Source: Episyrphus balteatus (lineage: Eukaryota > Arthropoda > Insecta > Diptera > Syrphidae). From it: a DNA stretch of 64,000 nt. The stretch is from assembly GCF_945859705.1 (NCBI RefSeq), contig NC_079134.1, positions 68,816,625 through 68,880,624 on the forward strand, given 5' to 3'. Below, one piece after another: positions 10,554 to 21,200 of this stretch. Numbering within the stretch: the first letter of the stretch is position 1; the number at the start of each line of letters is the position of its first letter. The notes under the pieces are model-generated. The model was not told the origin of the DNA. It saw only the letters and a list, made by a program, of their open reading frames with translations, and searched no databases. The position numbers were made by a program, and so were the translations under genes.

Positions 10554-10798
10554 TTCATACTAAAATCGGTGCAAAAACAGGACAAGTCCAAAAACAAATT
10601 TATTTATTTTTTTACTTAAATGTACAATTTTTTGATATATCTTGAATTAAATAAATTCATTTTGATGATTTCATTTCAAAATAAACTAATATTTTGCAAT
10701 AAGTTCGATTTCTTATTTTTGAGATACCTAGTTTTTTTTAATTTGCTCAACATTTCAGAAAGTGGAGTTATCTGGTTGTTGCACTGGGTGCTTCAATT

Positions 10799-11569
10799 CG
10801 TCTTTGACTTTCTTAGCAATCAGCTGCTGTGAAATATTTCAAAAAGGTATATATCGTACATAGGATTTCTTAAGGACATATGTAATTGAAAATATTTTAT
10901 AAGAGAGTGTCGGCTGATTTTGAGATTACATGGACACTGGGCACCACCGATCAGATTGTTCGATTGTGTGTAGACATCTAGACATACATATGAGGTGCGG
11001 AGTGTTGGTGAAATATGAACATGAGCACAGTGTGTATCTGCGTTGCGTAGGTATATATTAAGTCGATGTCTTTGGGCGACATGACGTCTGCGTGCATAAG
11101 GCGGCCCATAGACAAGACACTGGTGTGTTCGCTCCGGTGACCACACAAGTGTGTTGTCTGGTGTGTATGTGTATGGGTCGCTTAAATCTGTGAAAATTTA
11201 GGTAGATGGATAGGTAGGTAAGCAGGTTCTTAGATAGAGTAGAGTGAATGAATTGGCGAATTCTATTCATGTTTTTGTTTACATTTGAATTGCATTCAAA
11301 CAGGTGAACTTTATTTTTTTGATGGAAGCAAAAAATACAAAAAAATAAATCAGGGTTGTAAAAAATCTTTTTTAAAACAACTATTTACAGCAACTTGATA
11401 ATGTTTTGCATTAAAAAAATACTATTGCACCATCTTTATTGACAAAAACAATATTTTGCCTTACAAAAAAATGTACCTACCTATTGTAAATAGAAAAAAC
11501 AAATCAATGCAAAGTGTGGGCAATAAATAGTTCATTTTTCATAATCGTCGAACTTCGACGTCGAACCAT
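10799..11569. other. AT-rich intergenic sequence, no gene seen
   Basis: No conserved reading frame was recognised. 10960-11250 is less AT-rich and contains GT-rich stretches (GTGTGTTGTCTGGTGTGTATGT region) and GATAGGTAGGTAAG-like repeats. Small minus-strand frames at 10820-11146 and 11058-11270 lack any recognisable motif. Confidence 0.4.
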
Positions 11570-11599
11570 TTTTCATCCCAGAATCTATGCTTTTCACCG

Positions 11600-12177
11600 A
11601 TGCGAAATTCTATTCTCGTTTCTGAGCTTTTGGATACCTCCTATCAAGTCTTTAGACGTGATCGTCACCATTTGGACGATTCCAACACTGTAGGAGGTGG
11701 AATACTTTTTGCAATCAAAAACTCACTTATTGGATGCGTGATCAACGACTTTAGAACAGCCAATATTGAAGCTTTGGGCATGAAAATTCAACTTGACTCT
11801 GGAAATTTATTCATTATAGCAGCTTACATTCCTCCGAATTCTAATACAGAAATTTATGAAAAATTGAATGACTGCATAGAAAGTATCTATGTGCTTTTGG
11901 AACCTGAAGATGAAATTTTGATTGTAGGTGACTTTAACCTACCAAACCTTGATTGGGTTAAAATTGATGACGATAACTTCTACGTTCCCGTAAATGCCTC
12001 GAGCTCAACTGAAATTTCATTTATTGATGGTATGTCGTCATGTGGACTAAGCCAGTTTAATGGAGTGACAAATAGTTTAAGAAGAACACTAGACTTAATA
12101 TTTTTCTGTGATACCGTCCATAGCGCCGAAACTGCAGTCATTGCCTCGACTGTTAAGCTAATTGACGAAGATCGACA
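11600..12177 (+). pseudogene. LINE endonuclease domain, 3' part displaced
   Basis: The frame reads YQVFRRDRHH, GGGILFAIK, IAAYIPP, ILIVGDFNLPNLDW and LDLIFF, which are the middle blocks of an AP-type endonuclease. The upstream catalytic Asn/Glu blocks are missing. The frame runs to DEDRH, which should continue to the HHPAL (SDHHAL-type) block; that block is found only after the insertion, at 13453. The open frame reads on seven codons into the inserted DNA before a stop at 12202. Confidence 0.88.
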
Positions 12178-13452
12178 CTCCTTGAGTTTAATGTTTATTT
12201 GAAGTTGATTGAGTAAATAGTTTTTGAGAAATTTAATTTTAAAGTTATTATTTAAAAAAAAAATATTTTTTTTTCTTTTAGTTTATTTTATTCATTTGTT
12301 TTTAATAAAGGGTAAATTTTTTTTACACAAATCAATGCTCTCATTGATTTTAAGTCAAAAACAAGAAACCGCATGTTAAAAAGTATCTTAGTTTTTAAGA
12401 TTTAAGGAAAAATGTATCTTTTCTCCAAATTTTCTTTTAGCTATTTTGAAATTTTTTTTCAAATAAAAAAAGAATTAGCCTCAAATATATTGGAAAAAAA
12501 GGTCACTGTAACACGCTGCTGATCAGGACATCTTCTTTTTTTTTAAATTAACGCGAAACGTCATTATGAATTCATGGAAAATGGCTCCTACGATGAAAAT
12601 CGAGAAACGGTTTTGTGGTCCCTGAGGACCTTAGCTGTCCTGAAATCTATGTTATGTGGGATATTTTTCTGATATACTTAATATATAGCTCTTACATTTC
12701 AAAAATAGTCTTGAAATATTCAGAACGTTATTAAAATAATTTAAAAATATATAAAAATAAAAAAAAAATACAAAACTCTAAAAATGGCAAAAAAAAACAT
12801 TAAAAAAACACCAAAAATGAACAAAAAACCTCAAAAAAGGAGCCAAAATACCACTACGTTCTTGGGGTTGATTCTGAGTCACACTAAGTGTGATTAGAAC
12901 TTACAAATCTGTTGATTAAATAACCATTATACAATTTTTTCCTTAGGAACAAATAAAACAAATATAAAAGTGCCTATCTTTTTTTCCAATTTTTGAAAAA
13001 CTAGAATAGTTTTTTGCATTTATTTTTAAGGATTTGACTAAGAACTAAATAGAACAGTCAACTTTGAAAAAAAAATTTGCTACAAGGTTCAAATTAAAAA
13101 AAAATAACTGAAATACAAAAAATTATTTTCTTTTTTAAATTTTGAATTTGAAATTAAATTTCTCAAAAACTATTTACTAAATTAACTTCAAATAAACATC
13201 AAATTCAAGGAGTATATTTTAGCTTTCCAAAAAGGTATAGGACATTATAATGTGCTTTTGTGTTTTGTTTAATTTTTTTCCCCATTCTAAGTCAAATATA
13301 TATATATGTATAATGCCTGTAACTCAAAAAAGGGATCAGGTACGATTTTGAAATTTACAAATTTGGAATCCTGAGATCATTTCGAACAAATCTGCATCAT
13401 TACTTTTGGGATCCATTTTTATAAAACCTGCTGCGTTTTCAAGACCACCGTG
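12178..13452. mobile_element. 1.3 kb insertion inside the LINE endonuclease
   Basis: The LINE reading breaks after CGACA at 12173-12177 and resumes with CGACA at 13453-13457, consistent with a 5-bp target duplication. Near the left end, about 12179-12240 is an imperfect inverted copy of about 13155-13217 (AGTAAATAGTTTTTGAGAAA on one strand, its complement on the other). The right arm lies about 235 bp in from the boundary, so the true ends are uncertain. No coding sequence is recognised; the interior is A/T runs plus a patch around 12515-12660. Confidence 0.7.
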
Positions 13453-15424
13453 CGACATCATCCCGCATTGGATATTGCGCTTAATTTAAACTTGTCTGCT
13501 CCTCACCAAAACTCTATTAACGAACTTGAATTTAATTTTAGTAAATATTATATAGAACTTTTTAATTTATTATGTACCATCAACTGGAATCAATTATTTT
13601 CTAATTGCAATATTAATGATATGTGTAACCTTTTTTATAATACACTCTTTGATTGTTTTTGTAAGACAATTCCACTTAAAAGAGGACGTGGCAAATCTAA
13701 TGTTCCACCATGGTTTGATTTACATCTTAAAAACTTAAAAAATAAAAGAAACAAAGCCTGGGTAAAATATAATAGTACAAGAACCGATGAAATTCTTGAA
13801 ACATTCTTAATTATAAAGCAACTATTTGCAGAGCACTCAAATTCTTTATACGAAAATTACATCTTTAAAATTGAACGTGATCTTAAATCAAATCCTGATA
13901 ATTTTTGGAAATTTGTTAATTGTAAGAAAAAAACTAGTGGCTACCCAAACTCTATGAAAAATTCATCGTCAACTAGTCATGAACCCGAGACAATCTCAAA
14001 TATGTTTGCAAGCTTCTTTAAAGAAGCTTTCGATGACTCAAACTCAGAGAACCCTTCTTACTTTTCTTCTACAAAGGTGAATTTCCCTCACTTAAATTCT
14101 ATTAATTTTGAAATAAGCGAAGATACCGTAGCACAAGGTATATTAAAACTGGATGAGTGTTTCAGTCCAGGCCCTGATGGTGTGCCATCCTCTATTTTAA
14201 AAAATTGTGTTTCTTATTTGTCATATCCGTTATGTATTCTCTTTAATAAGTCTTAAGAAAGTTCTCTTTTTCCTAATATCTGGAAAAGTGCATTCATTAT
14301 TCCTGTGCACAAGAAAGGTCCTAAAAAGGAAATAATGAACTACCGACCTATAGCTAAATTATCTGTGATACCAAAACTGTTTGAGTCAATTGTATGTAAT
14401 GTATTTACCTTTCACTGTACGTCAATTATTTGTGATCAACAACATGGATTCGTCAAAAAAAAGTCTACCGTTACTAATTTATTTAACTTCACGTCCTTTT
14501 GTTTAGATGTTTTTGAAAAACGTGGGCAAGTCGATTGTGTATTCACTGACTGTAGTAAAGCCTTTGACAAACTGTGTCATAAAACATTAATCTTAAAATT
14601 AAGCAATCTTGGATTTAATAATAGTTTTTTAAATTGGATATCCTCGTATCTAAAAAAATAGGCTTTATAGTGTAGTAATTCGTAATATGTGTTCGAACCA
14701 GTTTATTGTCAATTCAGGTGTCCCTCAGGGCAGCCATTTAGGTCCAATTTTATTTATTTTATTTATAAATGACTTGGTTTCGATCATTAAAAATTCGTCT
14801 GTCCTTATTTATGCTGATGACATTAAGCTTTTCAAAAGTATTAAATGTATTTCTGACTGTTTATTGTTACAAGAAGACTTAATTTTATTTAGGGAATGGT
14901 GCAATAAAAATCGTCTTGTTTTTAATGTCGACAAGTGTAAAACCATGAGTTTTACACGCAAAAAAGTCCCGTTTGTTTTTAATTATTCGTTTGATTCATG
15001 TCACTTAAGTAAAGTCCTCGTGTTTTCAGACTTAGGAGTTATTCTTGATCCTGAGCTAACATTTAATGATCATTTAAACTACATTATTAAAAAAGCTAAT
15101 AAAATGCTAGGATTTATAAAGAGATTTGGTCGCGATTTCCGCGACCCTTATGTTCTAAAACTGCTCTTTGTTTCTTTTGTAAGACCAATACTCGAATATA
15201 GCTGTGTAGTGTGGTCACCTTGCTATGCCACTCATATAACAAGACTTGAATCAATTCAGAGAAGGTTTTCGCGTTTCTGTCTTCGTTTTCTTCCTTGGTC
15301 ACATGATAATTTACTTCCCCCTTACTCTCAAAGACTCAGATTAATTAATCTTCCTTCACTTACTAACCATAGAAAGTATTTGCAGTTTTGTTTTATTGTT
15401 GGAATTATTAATGGGTCAATATAA
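13453..15424 (+). pseudogene. LINE reverse transcriptase, multiple lesions
   Basis: The frame starts with the last endonuclease block (VRHHPAL), then a linker with PPWFD and FWKFVN, SPGPDGVPSSIL and an in-frame TAA at 14254-14256. It reads on in the same frame with NYRPIAKLSVIPK, QQHGFV and FTDCSKAFD. A one-base excess in an A-run at about 14652-14658 shifts to frame 14687-15424, which carries GVPQGSHLGP, the catalytic LIYADD box and the thumb (LEYSCVVWSP). Two inactivating lesions and a missing C-terminus make it a pseudogene. Confidence 0.92.
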
Positions 15425-15589
15425 TCCCCATCGCCTTTATAGTTATTTCGGTGGGTGTATAGTTAGGTATTCAAATATTTTGGTTCTGCAATATGGATCA
15501 AAGACAAACCAGACATTTGAATGTTCTCCGTTTCCGCTGTTCTTGATTTATAGATAATCTAACTAGCACGTTTTTTTTTTTTAATATAT
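15425..15589. other. Short spacer between LINE and LTR element
   Basis: No gene. It contains a 12-base T-run at about 15571-15582, just before the LTR start. Whether the T-run belongs to the LINE or to the flank is not clear. Confidence 0.35.
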
Positions 15590-16087
15590 TGTAATGTTTT
15601 ATTCCGGGTTCACAATAAAACTTATTTAATTTCCACTTAGGTATATTTCCGTTCAAATAAGAACAACACACTTTATTTCAACTCAATTTACTTTTATTAT
15701 TCGCTCAAACAAACACACTTTTAAATCACTTTATTTACTACTAACAATTCGCAACACTTTATTTCACTTTGTACTGTACTCTTTCACTTTCAAGATTAAA
15801 CTGTATCCGGTCGGTGTCTACGCTGCCCTTTTATACCGGAATCTCGAGACTCGAGAACGTCCTCGAAGGCTCTCGTCCCTGTCTCTCGAAACTTCCTTTC
15901 CAGGAAGGGCACTTCATACTTCCAGTCTAGTGGGATATTTTGAGATGTGTTCAGTGGGATATTTTTAGATGTGTTCAGTGGGATATTTTTCTTAATTACT
16001 AAAGGTTCGTTCACACTTCTACCTTTGCAGTAGTAGGTAGTGTGTTCAGACTTTTATCTTAAAGTAGTTCAGTAATTCATCGTTACA
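15590..16087 (-). repeat. 3' LTR (498 bp)
   Basis: It begins TGTAACG and ends CATTACA on the minus strand (TG...CA). It holds three tandem copies of a roughly 24-bp unit around GTGGGATATTTTTAGATGTG (about 15928-15990), a TATAAAAG box (complement at 15828-15835) and AATAAA close to its end. GAA/TTC blocks in the CTCGAAACTTCC region (about 15885-15910) loosely resemble heat-shock elements. Confidence 0.93.
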
Positions 16088-16101
16088 TTGCCCCCCTCTT
16101 A
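16088..16101 (-). promoter_or_regulatory. Polypurine tract
   Basis: Minus strand TAAGAGGGGGGCAA lies directly upstream of the 3' LTR. This is the expected place and composition for plus-strand priming. Confidence 0.88.
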
Positions 16102-16161
16102 GGATTGTTCGTCCCGAACAACTCCATTGCTTCTTTCAGCATTATAACGATTTAAACGGTC

Positions 16162-17061
16162 TCAATGAACTACCTTTAGTTTGCCTCTTACCCCTCTTTG
16201 TATACGGTAAACCACGTCGTTAATTCTGGTTATTACTGTGTAAGGGCCTTCCCAGTTTTGTTGTAGCTTCGGTGATAGTCCCTTTTGTCGGTGGGGATTG
16301 TAAAACCACACAAGTTCTCCTTCTTGAAACCCTGTTGCTGTCGCTCGTGCGTCATATCTTGTTTTCATCCTGTCACTAGACGCTTTTATAATTGTCCTTG
16401 TCCGTTGGTGAATGTCAGCCAGTGTTCCTTTCAGGTTATCTACGTACTCATCCATTTCATGTGGCTCGTTTGGAACACTTCCAAATTTTATCTCACTTGG
16501 CAGGCGTATTGTTGAGCCAAATATGACTTCCGATGGTGTATGTCCAGTAGAACTATGTGTTGCACTTCTATAAGCCATCAAGAATAATGGAATATGTCGG
16601 TCCCAGTCTCGTTGATTATCATTGACTACTTTTGACAGGTGTTCCTTAAGTGTCCTGTTAAATCGCTCAAGCATCCCATCAGATTGTGGATGAAGCGGTG
16701 TTGTTCGCGTCTTCTTGATGCCAAGGAGTGAGCAAACCTCTTGAAAAATCTTAGATTCGAAGTTCCTTCCTTGGTCGGAATGAAGTTCCATGGGTACTCC
16801 GAACCTGCTCACCCAATGAAAGACAATCTTATCCACAACTGTTTTGGTTTCCTGGTTTGGAATGCCAAATGCCTCAGGCCATTTGCTGAAGTAGTCCATC
16901 ACTACAAGGATGTATCGATTTCCGTTGTTGGTCTCGGGAAAAGGACCTGCTACGTCTATTGCAATTCTCTCAAAAGGTGCACCCACATTGTGCTGCTGCA
17001 TCTTGCTTTGGATTTTTCTAGCTAGCGGCACAAGTATCACATTTTCGGCACCACTTTTCAA
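16162..17061 (-). pseudogene. Gypsy integrase, catalytic core and C-terminus
   Basis: The core begins with IAIDVAGPFP (first catalytic Asp), then DYFSKWPEA, LHSDQGRNFES (second Asp) and HPQSDGMLERFNR (catalytic Glu in GMLERFN). The C-terminal GPY-type motif WEGPYTVI follows. The HHCC zinc-binding N-terminus lies in other frames just upstream (HGGISGGHLG in the preceding frame, CRKCDTC near 17045-17060), so frameshifts separate it from the core. The core itself looks complete at about 300 codons. Confidence 0.9.
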
Positions 17062-17070
17062 CGTCTTCTC

Positions 17071-17895
17071 TCATACGTAACCAGTAGAATTGCTGTCGTA
17101 GCTTTTCCAGCGTTTGTTGATGCCTAAATGGCCTCCAGAAATTCCACCGTGCATCTCTCGGAGAACATCATTTACCTTTGACTGAGGTACGACTAGCTGC
17201 ATTACATAGGATTTACCATCTGCGGATTCCCACTTACGCCTGAGTAGCCCTTCTTGCACATGAAGTGAGTCCCATTGTGCCCAATATGCTTTTAGAGTGG
17301 GGCTTCGGTCGGAGATGTCGGCCCATTCTGGTTTCTCTTGATGTTCCTTCCATGCAAGGATGGGTTCGATGTCCGAATCTTCCTGTTGGGCCATTCTGAG
17401 GTCTTCATTACTCCAGCCGCAAATGGGATCAGCTCTCGTTCTTCTAACAGCGACAACTTCCTTTTCTTCTAGTCGTGTGCAATGCTTGCAGTCTTGCTTG
17501 CACGGGCGCCGAGATAATGCGTCTGCATTTGAATGCAGCTTTCCTCTTCGATGTTGAATCTGACATTGATACGTCTGAAGTATCTCGATCCATCTTGCTA
17601 CTTGACCCTCTGGATTTTTGAAGTTCAAAAGCCAATTTAGCGCACCATGATCTGTGCGAAGAAGGAACTTCTGTCCATCGATGTACTTATGGAAGTGCTT
17701 TGTTGCCAATACTAGAGCTAGAAGTTCCCTTCTGGTCACGCAATAGTTTCTTTCTTGTTTCGAGAGTACCTTGCTGAAATAGGCAACGACCTTTTCTTCT
17801 CCGTCATGAACTTGCGATAAAACAGCACCAACTCCAACATTACTTGCATCTGCGTCAATGATGAATTGTTTGCCTGGAGTCGGATAGGCCAGCAC
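17071..17895 (-). pseudogene. Gypsy RNase H and start of integrase
   Basis: DADASNVGVGAVLSQ, YFSKVLS, RRELLALVLATKHF and RTDHGALNWLL are the RNase H blocks with their acidic residues. NADALSRRP and a CKQDCKHC cysteine cluster follow, then a linker and the integrase zinc-finger start HGGISGGHLG. A one-base loss after that block (around 17115) sends the frame to a false end at 17071. Confidence 0.9.
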
Positions 17896-17964
17896 AGGAG
17901 CTTCACATAACCGCAGCTTTAGTTCCTGAAAGCTTTTCTCACACTCACCTGATCATTTAAAGGG

Positions 17965-19121
17965 TTAACCCTTCTCCGTAAGTTGGTGCAAGCTTTTGGC
18001 GATTCTCGCAAAATCCTTCACAAATCGTCGATAGTACGTTGACAGACCGAGGAAACTCCGAAGTTGATGCTTGTCCTGAGGGGTTGGCCAGTTCTTCACA
18101 GTGTCAACTTTTTCAGGATCAGTCTTCACTCCTTGGGATGAGATGATATGCCCCAAATATTTAACCTCGGTCTTGAAAAGTGCACATTTCTTTGGATTCA
18201 ACTTAAGATGTGCTTCTCGTAGCCTCTGGAATACAGCCTTTAGGTTTTCACAATGGTCATCAAATGTTTTTCCGTAAACGATGACATCATCCAAATAGAC
18301 TAGGCAAGATTTCCAGGTTAATCCATTCAAAACGCACTCCATCAAGCGCTCAAAAGTAGCTGGGGCATTACATAGCCCAAACGGCATGACATTAAACTGC
18401 CACAGACCATTTCCTGTGGAGAAAGCCGTCTTTTCCCGATCTTCTGGATGGATTTCTACCTGCCAGTAGCCACTCTTCAAGTCGAAAACCATTGTGCTCC
18501 TTCCATTGCATCTAGAGTATCGCTGATTCTTGGCAGTGGGTAGCTGTCTTTCTTCGTCACATCATTCAGCCTGCGGTAGTCGACACAAAATCGAGTGCTT
18601 CTATCTTTCTTTTTGACGAGAACTACCGGTGATGCCCAAGGGCTTTTGGAATTTTCGATCAGCCCATCTTTCTTCATTGTCGATATCATTTCTTCAACTT
18701 CACCTTGTTTGGCCAAGGGAAGACGTCTAGCTGGTTGACGAATCGGCCTAGCATCTCCTGTATCGATTCGATGCTGCACCAGTTGTGTTCTGCCGTACTG
18801 CCCGCTGGGGGAAGAGAAGATATCAGCATATTCGTGAAGAAGCCTTCCCGCAACATTAAGCTGATGTTGACTCAAGTTGTCTGAATTGAGAATTTGTTTC
18901 TTTAGTTTCTCCGAGTTCATAGTCATCTGTGTATCCACCTCGTTGATCTTAGTTATTGCGGCCACAGATTCACATTGCCCAACAACTTCTCCTCTCTTAA
19001 GCTTGATTGGGTACGGTTTGATGTTAAGTATCCGTACAGGTACCATGTTGTTCTTTGGTGCCACAAGAGTCTTCCCGATGATGATGTTTTCGGAACTTTG
19101 CTCAACTTCTGGTTCAACCAT
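17965..19121 (-). pseudogene. Gypsy reverse transcriptase, split by a 7-bp deletion
   Basis: Frame 18477-19121 carries the fingers: RLPLAKQGEVEEMI, SPWASPVVLVKKK and FCVDYRRLN. It ends at GAQWFST, where the copy at 31.8 kb continues LDLKSGYW. Here 7 bases are missing relative to that copy, so the palm continues in frame 17965-18492 with DLKSGYWQVE, FGLCNAPATFERLM, the catalytic VYLDDVIVYG and the thumb YLGHIISSQGV. Another lesion after LTEKG (near 17965) separates it from RNase H. Confidence 0.93.
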
Positions 19122-19127
19122 GAGGTA

Positions 19128-19574
19128 TCAATGGCTTCCAAAGTTCCCCTTTAACTTGGTCCACACAAAAACTTCTGAAGAAGGAGGCAGGCACATATCT
19201 TCTTTGATGACAGTTCTAATTGTTGTCGAGTTTTCAGTGCCATAGACCATTGGAATCTCTACATTTCTGTATTTCAGGACTTGATTACCGATATCCAAAA
19301 TGATTCCATGCTCCTTCATGAAGTCGATTCCAATGATGCACTCGTCACATATATCTGCCACCAAAAACACATACGAAAACTCTAGTTCTGCCATACGGAT
19401 CGTAAGACGAACTTCAACGTACACCCTTGCTGCTTCTCCTGTGGCGGTCTTCAGACGGTAGCTGTTGGTGTTATGTAGCCATGTCATCTTCACCAAGTCT
19501 CTTGGTACAATGGAGGCGGTGGCACCGGTGTCAATTGTAGCCACGTGTTGTTTGTTGTTTATGGTCGCCTCCAC
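19128..19574 (-). pseudogene. Gypsy aspartic protease
   Basis: The active-site motif ATIDTGATASIV lies near residue 13, followed by the flap region and the ILG-type motif IIGIDFMKEHGI near residue 85. At about 148 codons it is close to the usual length. It lies upstream of RT in a single Pol reading, separated from Gag by frame changes. Confidence 0.9.
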
Positions 19575-19672
19575 TGTCAGACTTTTGTTGTCTCATTTAG
19601 TCTGTGAGACTTGAATTGTGGTTCTGGGGCCATCGATACCAGAAACCAGCTTCTGCCCCTCGAAGTTGGTTC

Positions 19673-20770
19673 TTACTCGTTTCCCGAATGGGAATCAAGA
19701 TGAGCATGAGTGTTAGTTGTATCGCTTACCTGTTGTTGGGCAATATTTCTGTTTCCACAGTGTTCGCAAGCAGTTCTTCTTGGTGGCAATCTGCACTGCC
19801 CCTGGAGATGTCCTGTCTTGTTACAGTTCCAGCTCCGTCTCGCTGGTTTCTTTGGAATGCGAGTTTTTGACAAGAGCATTCCTCCACTGCAACTTCTCTT
19901 AACCGATGAACGCCTTGAGAAGCCTGTTCTGCTGCTTCCATAGTCAGTGCAAACGCTAATGCTTCAGGAAGGGAACGTTTTCCAGCTGTTCGAATTGCTC
20001 GCTGAAGATTTATATCAGATACAGCACGTACAAAGGCTTCTGTCGCAAACTGATTGATAATGTCGTCTCCTGCTGTCGGATATGCCAGATGAGCCAACCT
20101 TTCAATATCTGCTTGAAGTTGTTGCAGAGTTTCTCCTCTTTTCTGGACTCTTGTATTGAGTTGGACGCGGAAGACTTCCTGCATATGGCCATCTCCAAAG
20201 CGTTTTTCAATGACCTGGACAGGGGCGTTAAAGTTACCATTCTTTTCTGGTGGTAAAGTTTGTAACAACTCAGCAGCAGGACCTCTAGGAGCAAGAGTCA
20301 GAGCTATACATTTTTCTTCGTCATCCCAGCCATTTGTTGTGGCAGCTGCCTCAAACTGTTTCTTGTAGATCGACCAAGAACTTTGTCCATCAAAGGTTGG
20401 TGGATGCATTTCCTTCTTCTTTAAATACTCACCAGAACTTTCTCGCACCTTAATTTTTCGAACCTTGTCAAGTTCTTCGGTAAAACTTTGCATTTTAACT
20501 TCCATTCCTTTCAATTTGTCATCGAATTTTATTTCTACTTTCTCGAGTTTTTCTTCAACTTTCTCGAACTTTTCTTGAGATTGTTTTTCAACACCTTTGA
20601 TGGAAGCATCAAGAGCAACGAACTTGTTCCCGATAGCATCAAGCTTACCTTCGATGAGGTTTTTCTGTTCATCTAGAAGGTTCTTTTGGGTTTCTAATTT
20701 TTCGAGAAGATTCTGTTGTTCACTCTTTTGCTCGGTACGTAGTGCCTCAATTTTTTCGAGAACACTAATT
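19673..20770 (-). pseudogene. Gypsy Gag, coiled coil, capsid-like part and zinc knuckle
   Basis: The frame of 19726-20514 is actually open upstream to about 20770. It has a long Lys/Glu/Gln coiled coil (FEKVEEKLEKVE), then the capsid-like region HPPTFDGQSSWSIYKKQFE, ETLQQLQADIERLAHLAYP and ALAFALTMEAAEQ. The zinc knuckle lies in a second frame, 19673-19879 (WNCNKTGHLQGQC). Relative to the 30.8 kb copy, 10 bases are missing just before WNC, which removes the first knuckle cysteine and shifts the frame. The protein is therefore broken at its RNA-binding motif. Confidence 0.88.
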
Positions 20771-21050
20771 GTTCTCTCTGTTCCTTGCGTTGTGTCTCAA
20801 TTTGTTCTTTCTGTTCTTCAAATTTTGCAAGGAGAACAGCCATCATGGATGACATATCGGAACTAGTACTTACTCGTTCTTCTATCATTTCAACCTCGAA
20901 TTGAAATGTATCCAAATCTTCGTTTTTCTGGGTTAAATAATCCTGTAGACGGATAATGAGATCATTTTTTGATCCAGCAGTAGGAAGACCTCGCTTAGTT
21001 AATTCCGCCTTCAACTCAGTCAAACTTAACTGATTTAGTGTTTTACCCAT
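20694..21050 (-). CDS. Gag N-terminus with SAP-like domain
   Basis: The first 45 residues, LSLTELKAELTKRGLPTAGS then a run ending RLQDYL, match the SAP helix-turn-helix consensus (LTELKAELKKRGLPTSGTK-type), a DNA/chromatin-binding fold. A coiled-coil-rich segment follows. A frameshift near 20770 ends the true reading about 25 codons before the stop. The start ATG at 21050 lies about 130 bases from the primer-binding site, which fits a Gag start. The same domain is in the second copy at 29.58 kb. Confidence 0.85.
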   Translation of the reverse strand: MGKTLNQLSLTELKAELTKRGLPTAGSKNDLIIRLQDYLTQKNEDLDTFQFEVEMIEERVSTSSDMSSMMAVLLAKFEEQKEQIETQRKEQREQLVFSKKLRHYVPSKRVNNRIFSKN

Positions 21051-21181
21051 TTTAACTTTTCAAAACGCGAGCACTTTTACTTATTTTAAAATGTTTTACA
21101 CTTTGTTTATTGTTAAAACACACGCGCACTTTTTATTTTATTCGCGAAATTATCTGATTCGCACAAATAAATAAGTTTTAT

Positions 21182-21199
21182 TCCACTTTTCCGACACCA
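21182..21199 (-). promoter_or_regulatory. Primer-binding site
   Basis: Minus strand TGGTGTCGGAAAAGTGGA directly follows the 5' LTR end (CATTACA, one spacer base). It starts with TGG, as complements of tRNA CCA ends do. It resembles the TGGTGTCAGAAGTGGG type associated with tRNA-Leu, with a few mismatches; the tRNA identity is inference. Confidence 0.75.
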
Positions 21200-21200
21200 A

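Larger units (their letters stand above)
9356..10798 (+). mobile_element. DNA transposon with 38-bp terminal inverted repeats
   Basis: 9356-9393 is the exact reverse complement of 10761-10798; the ends read AATTGAAGCACCCAGTG. AATT at each end is palindromic, so it could be either the outermost TIR or a 4-bp target duplication. A second, weaker inverted pair lies inside (about 9556-9582 and 10567-10597, sharing TGTTTTTGCACCG). The interior carries the start and the C-terminal catalytic part of one protein, so the copy is internally deleted and decayed. The superfamily is not certain. Confidence 0.85.
11570..15424 (+). mobile_element. Jockey/CR1-like LINE (family 1), interrupted and decayed
   Basis: Endonuclease and reverse transcriptase segments occur in order on the plus strand, split by a 1.3 kb insertion at 12178-13452. 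The element is 5' truncated within the endonuclease and ends abruptly at about 15424, before the expected C-terminal part that its relative at 56.4-59.8 kb still has. That relative shares FWKFVN, QQHGFV and STVTNL blocks, so both belong to one family. Confidence 0.88.

Noticed and set aside
15590..16200. Envelope gene between integrase and 3' LTR
   Set aside because: Only about 75 bp separate the integrase end from the polypurine tract, so there is no room for one.
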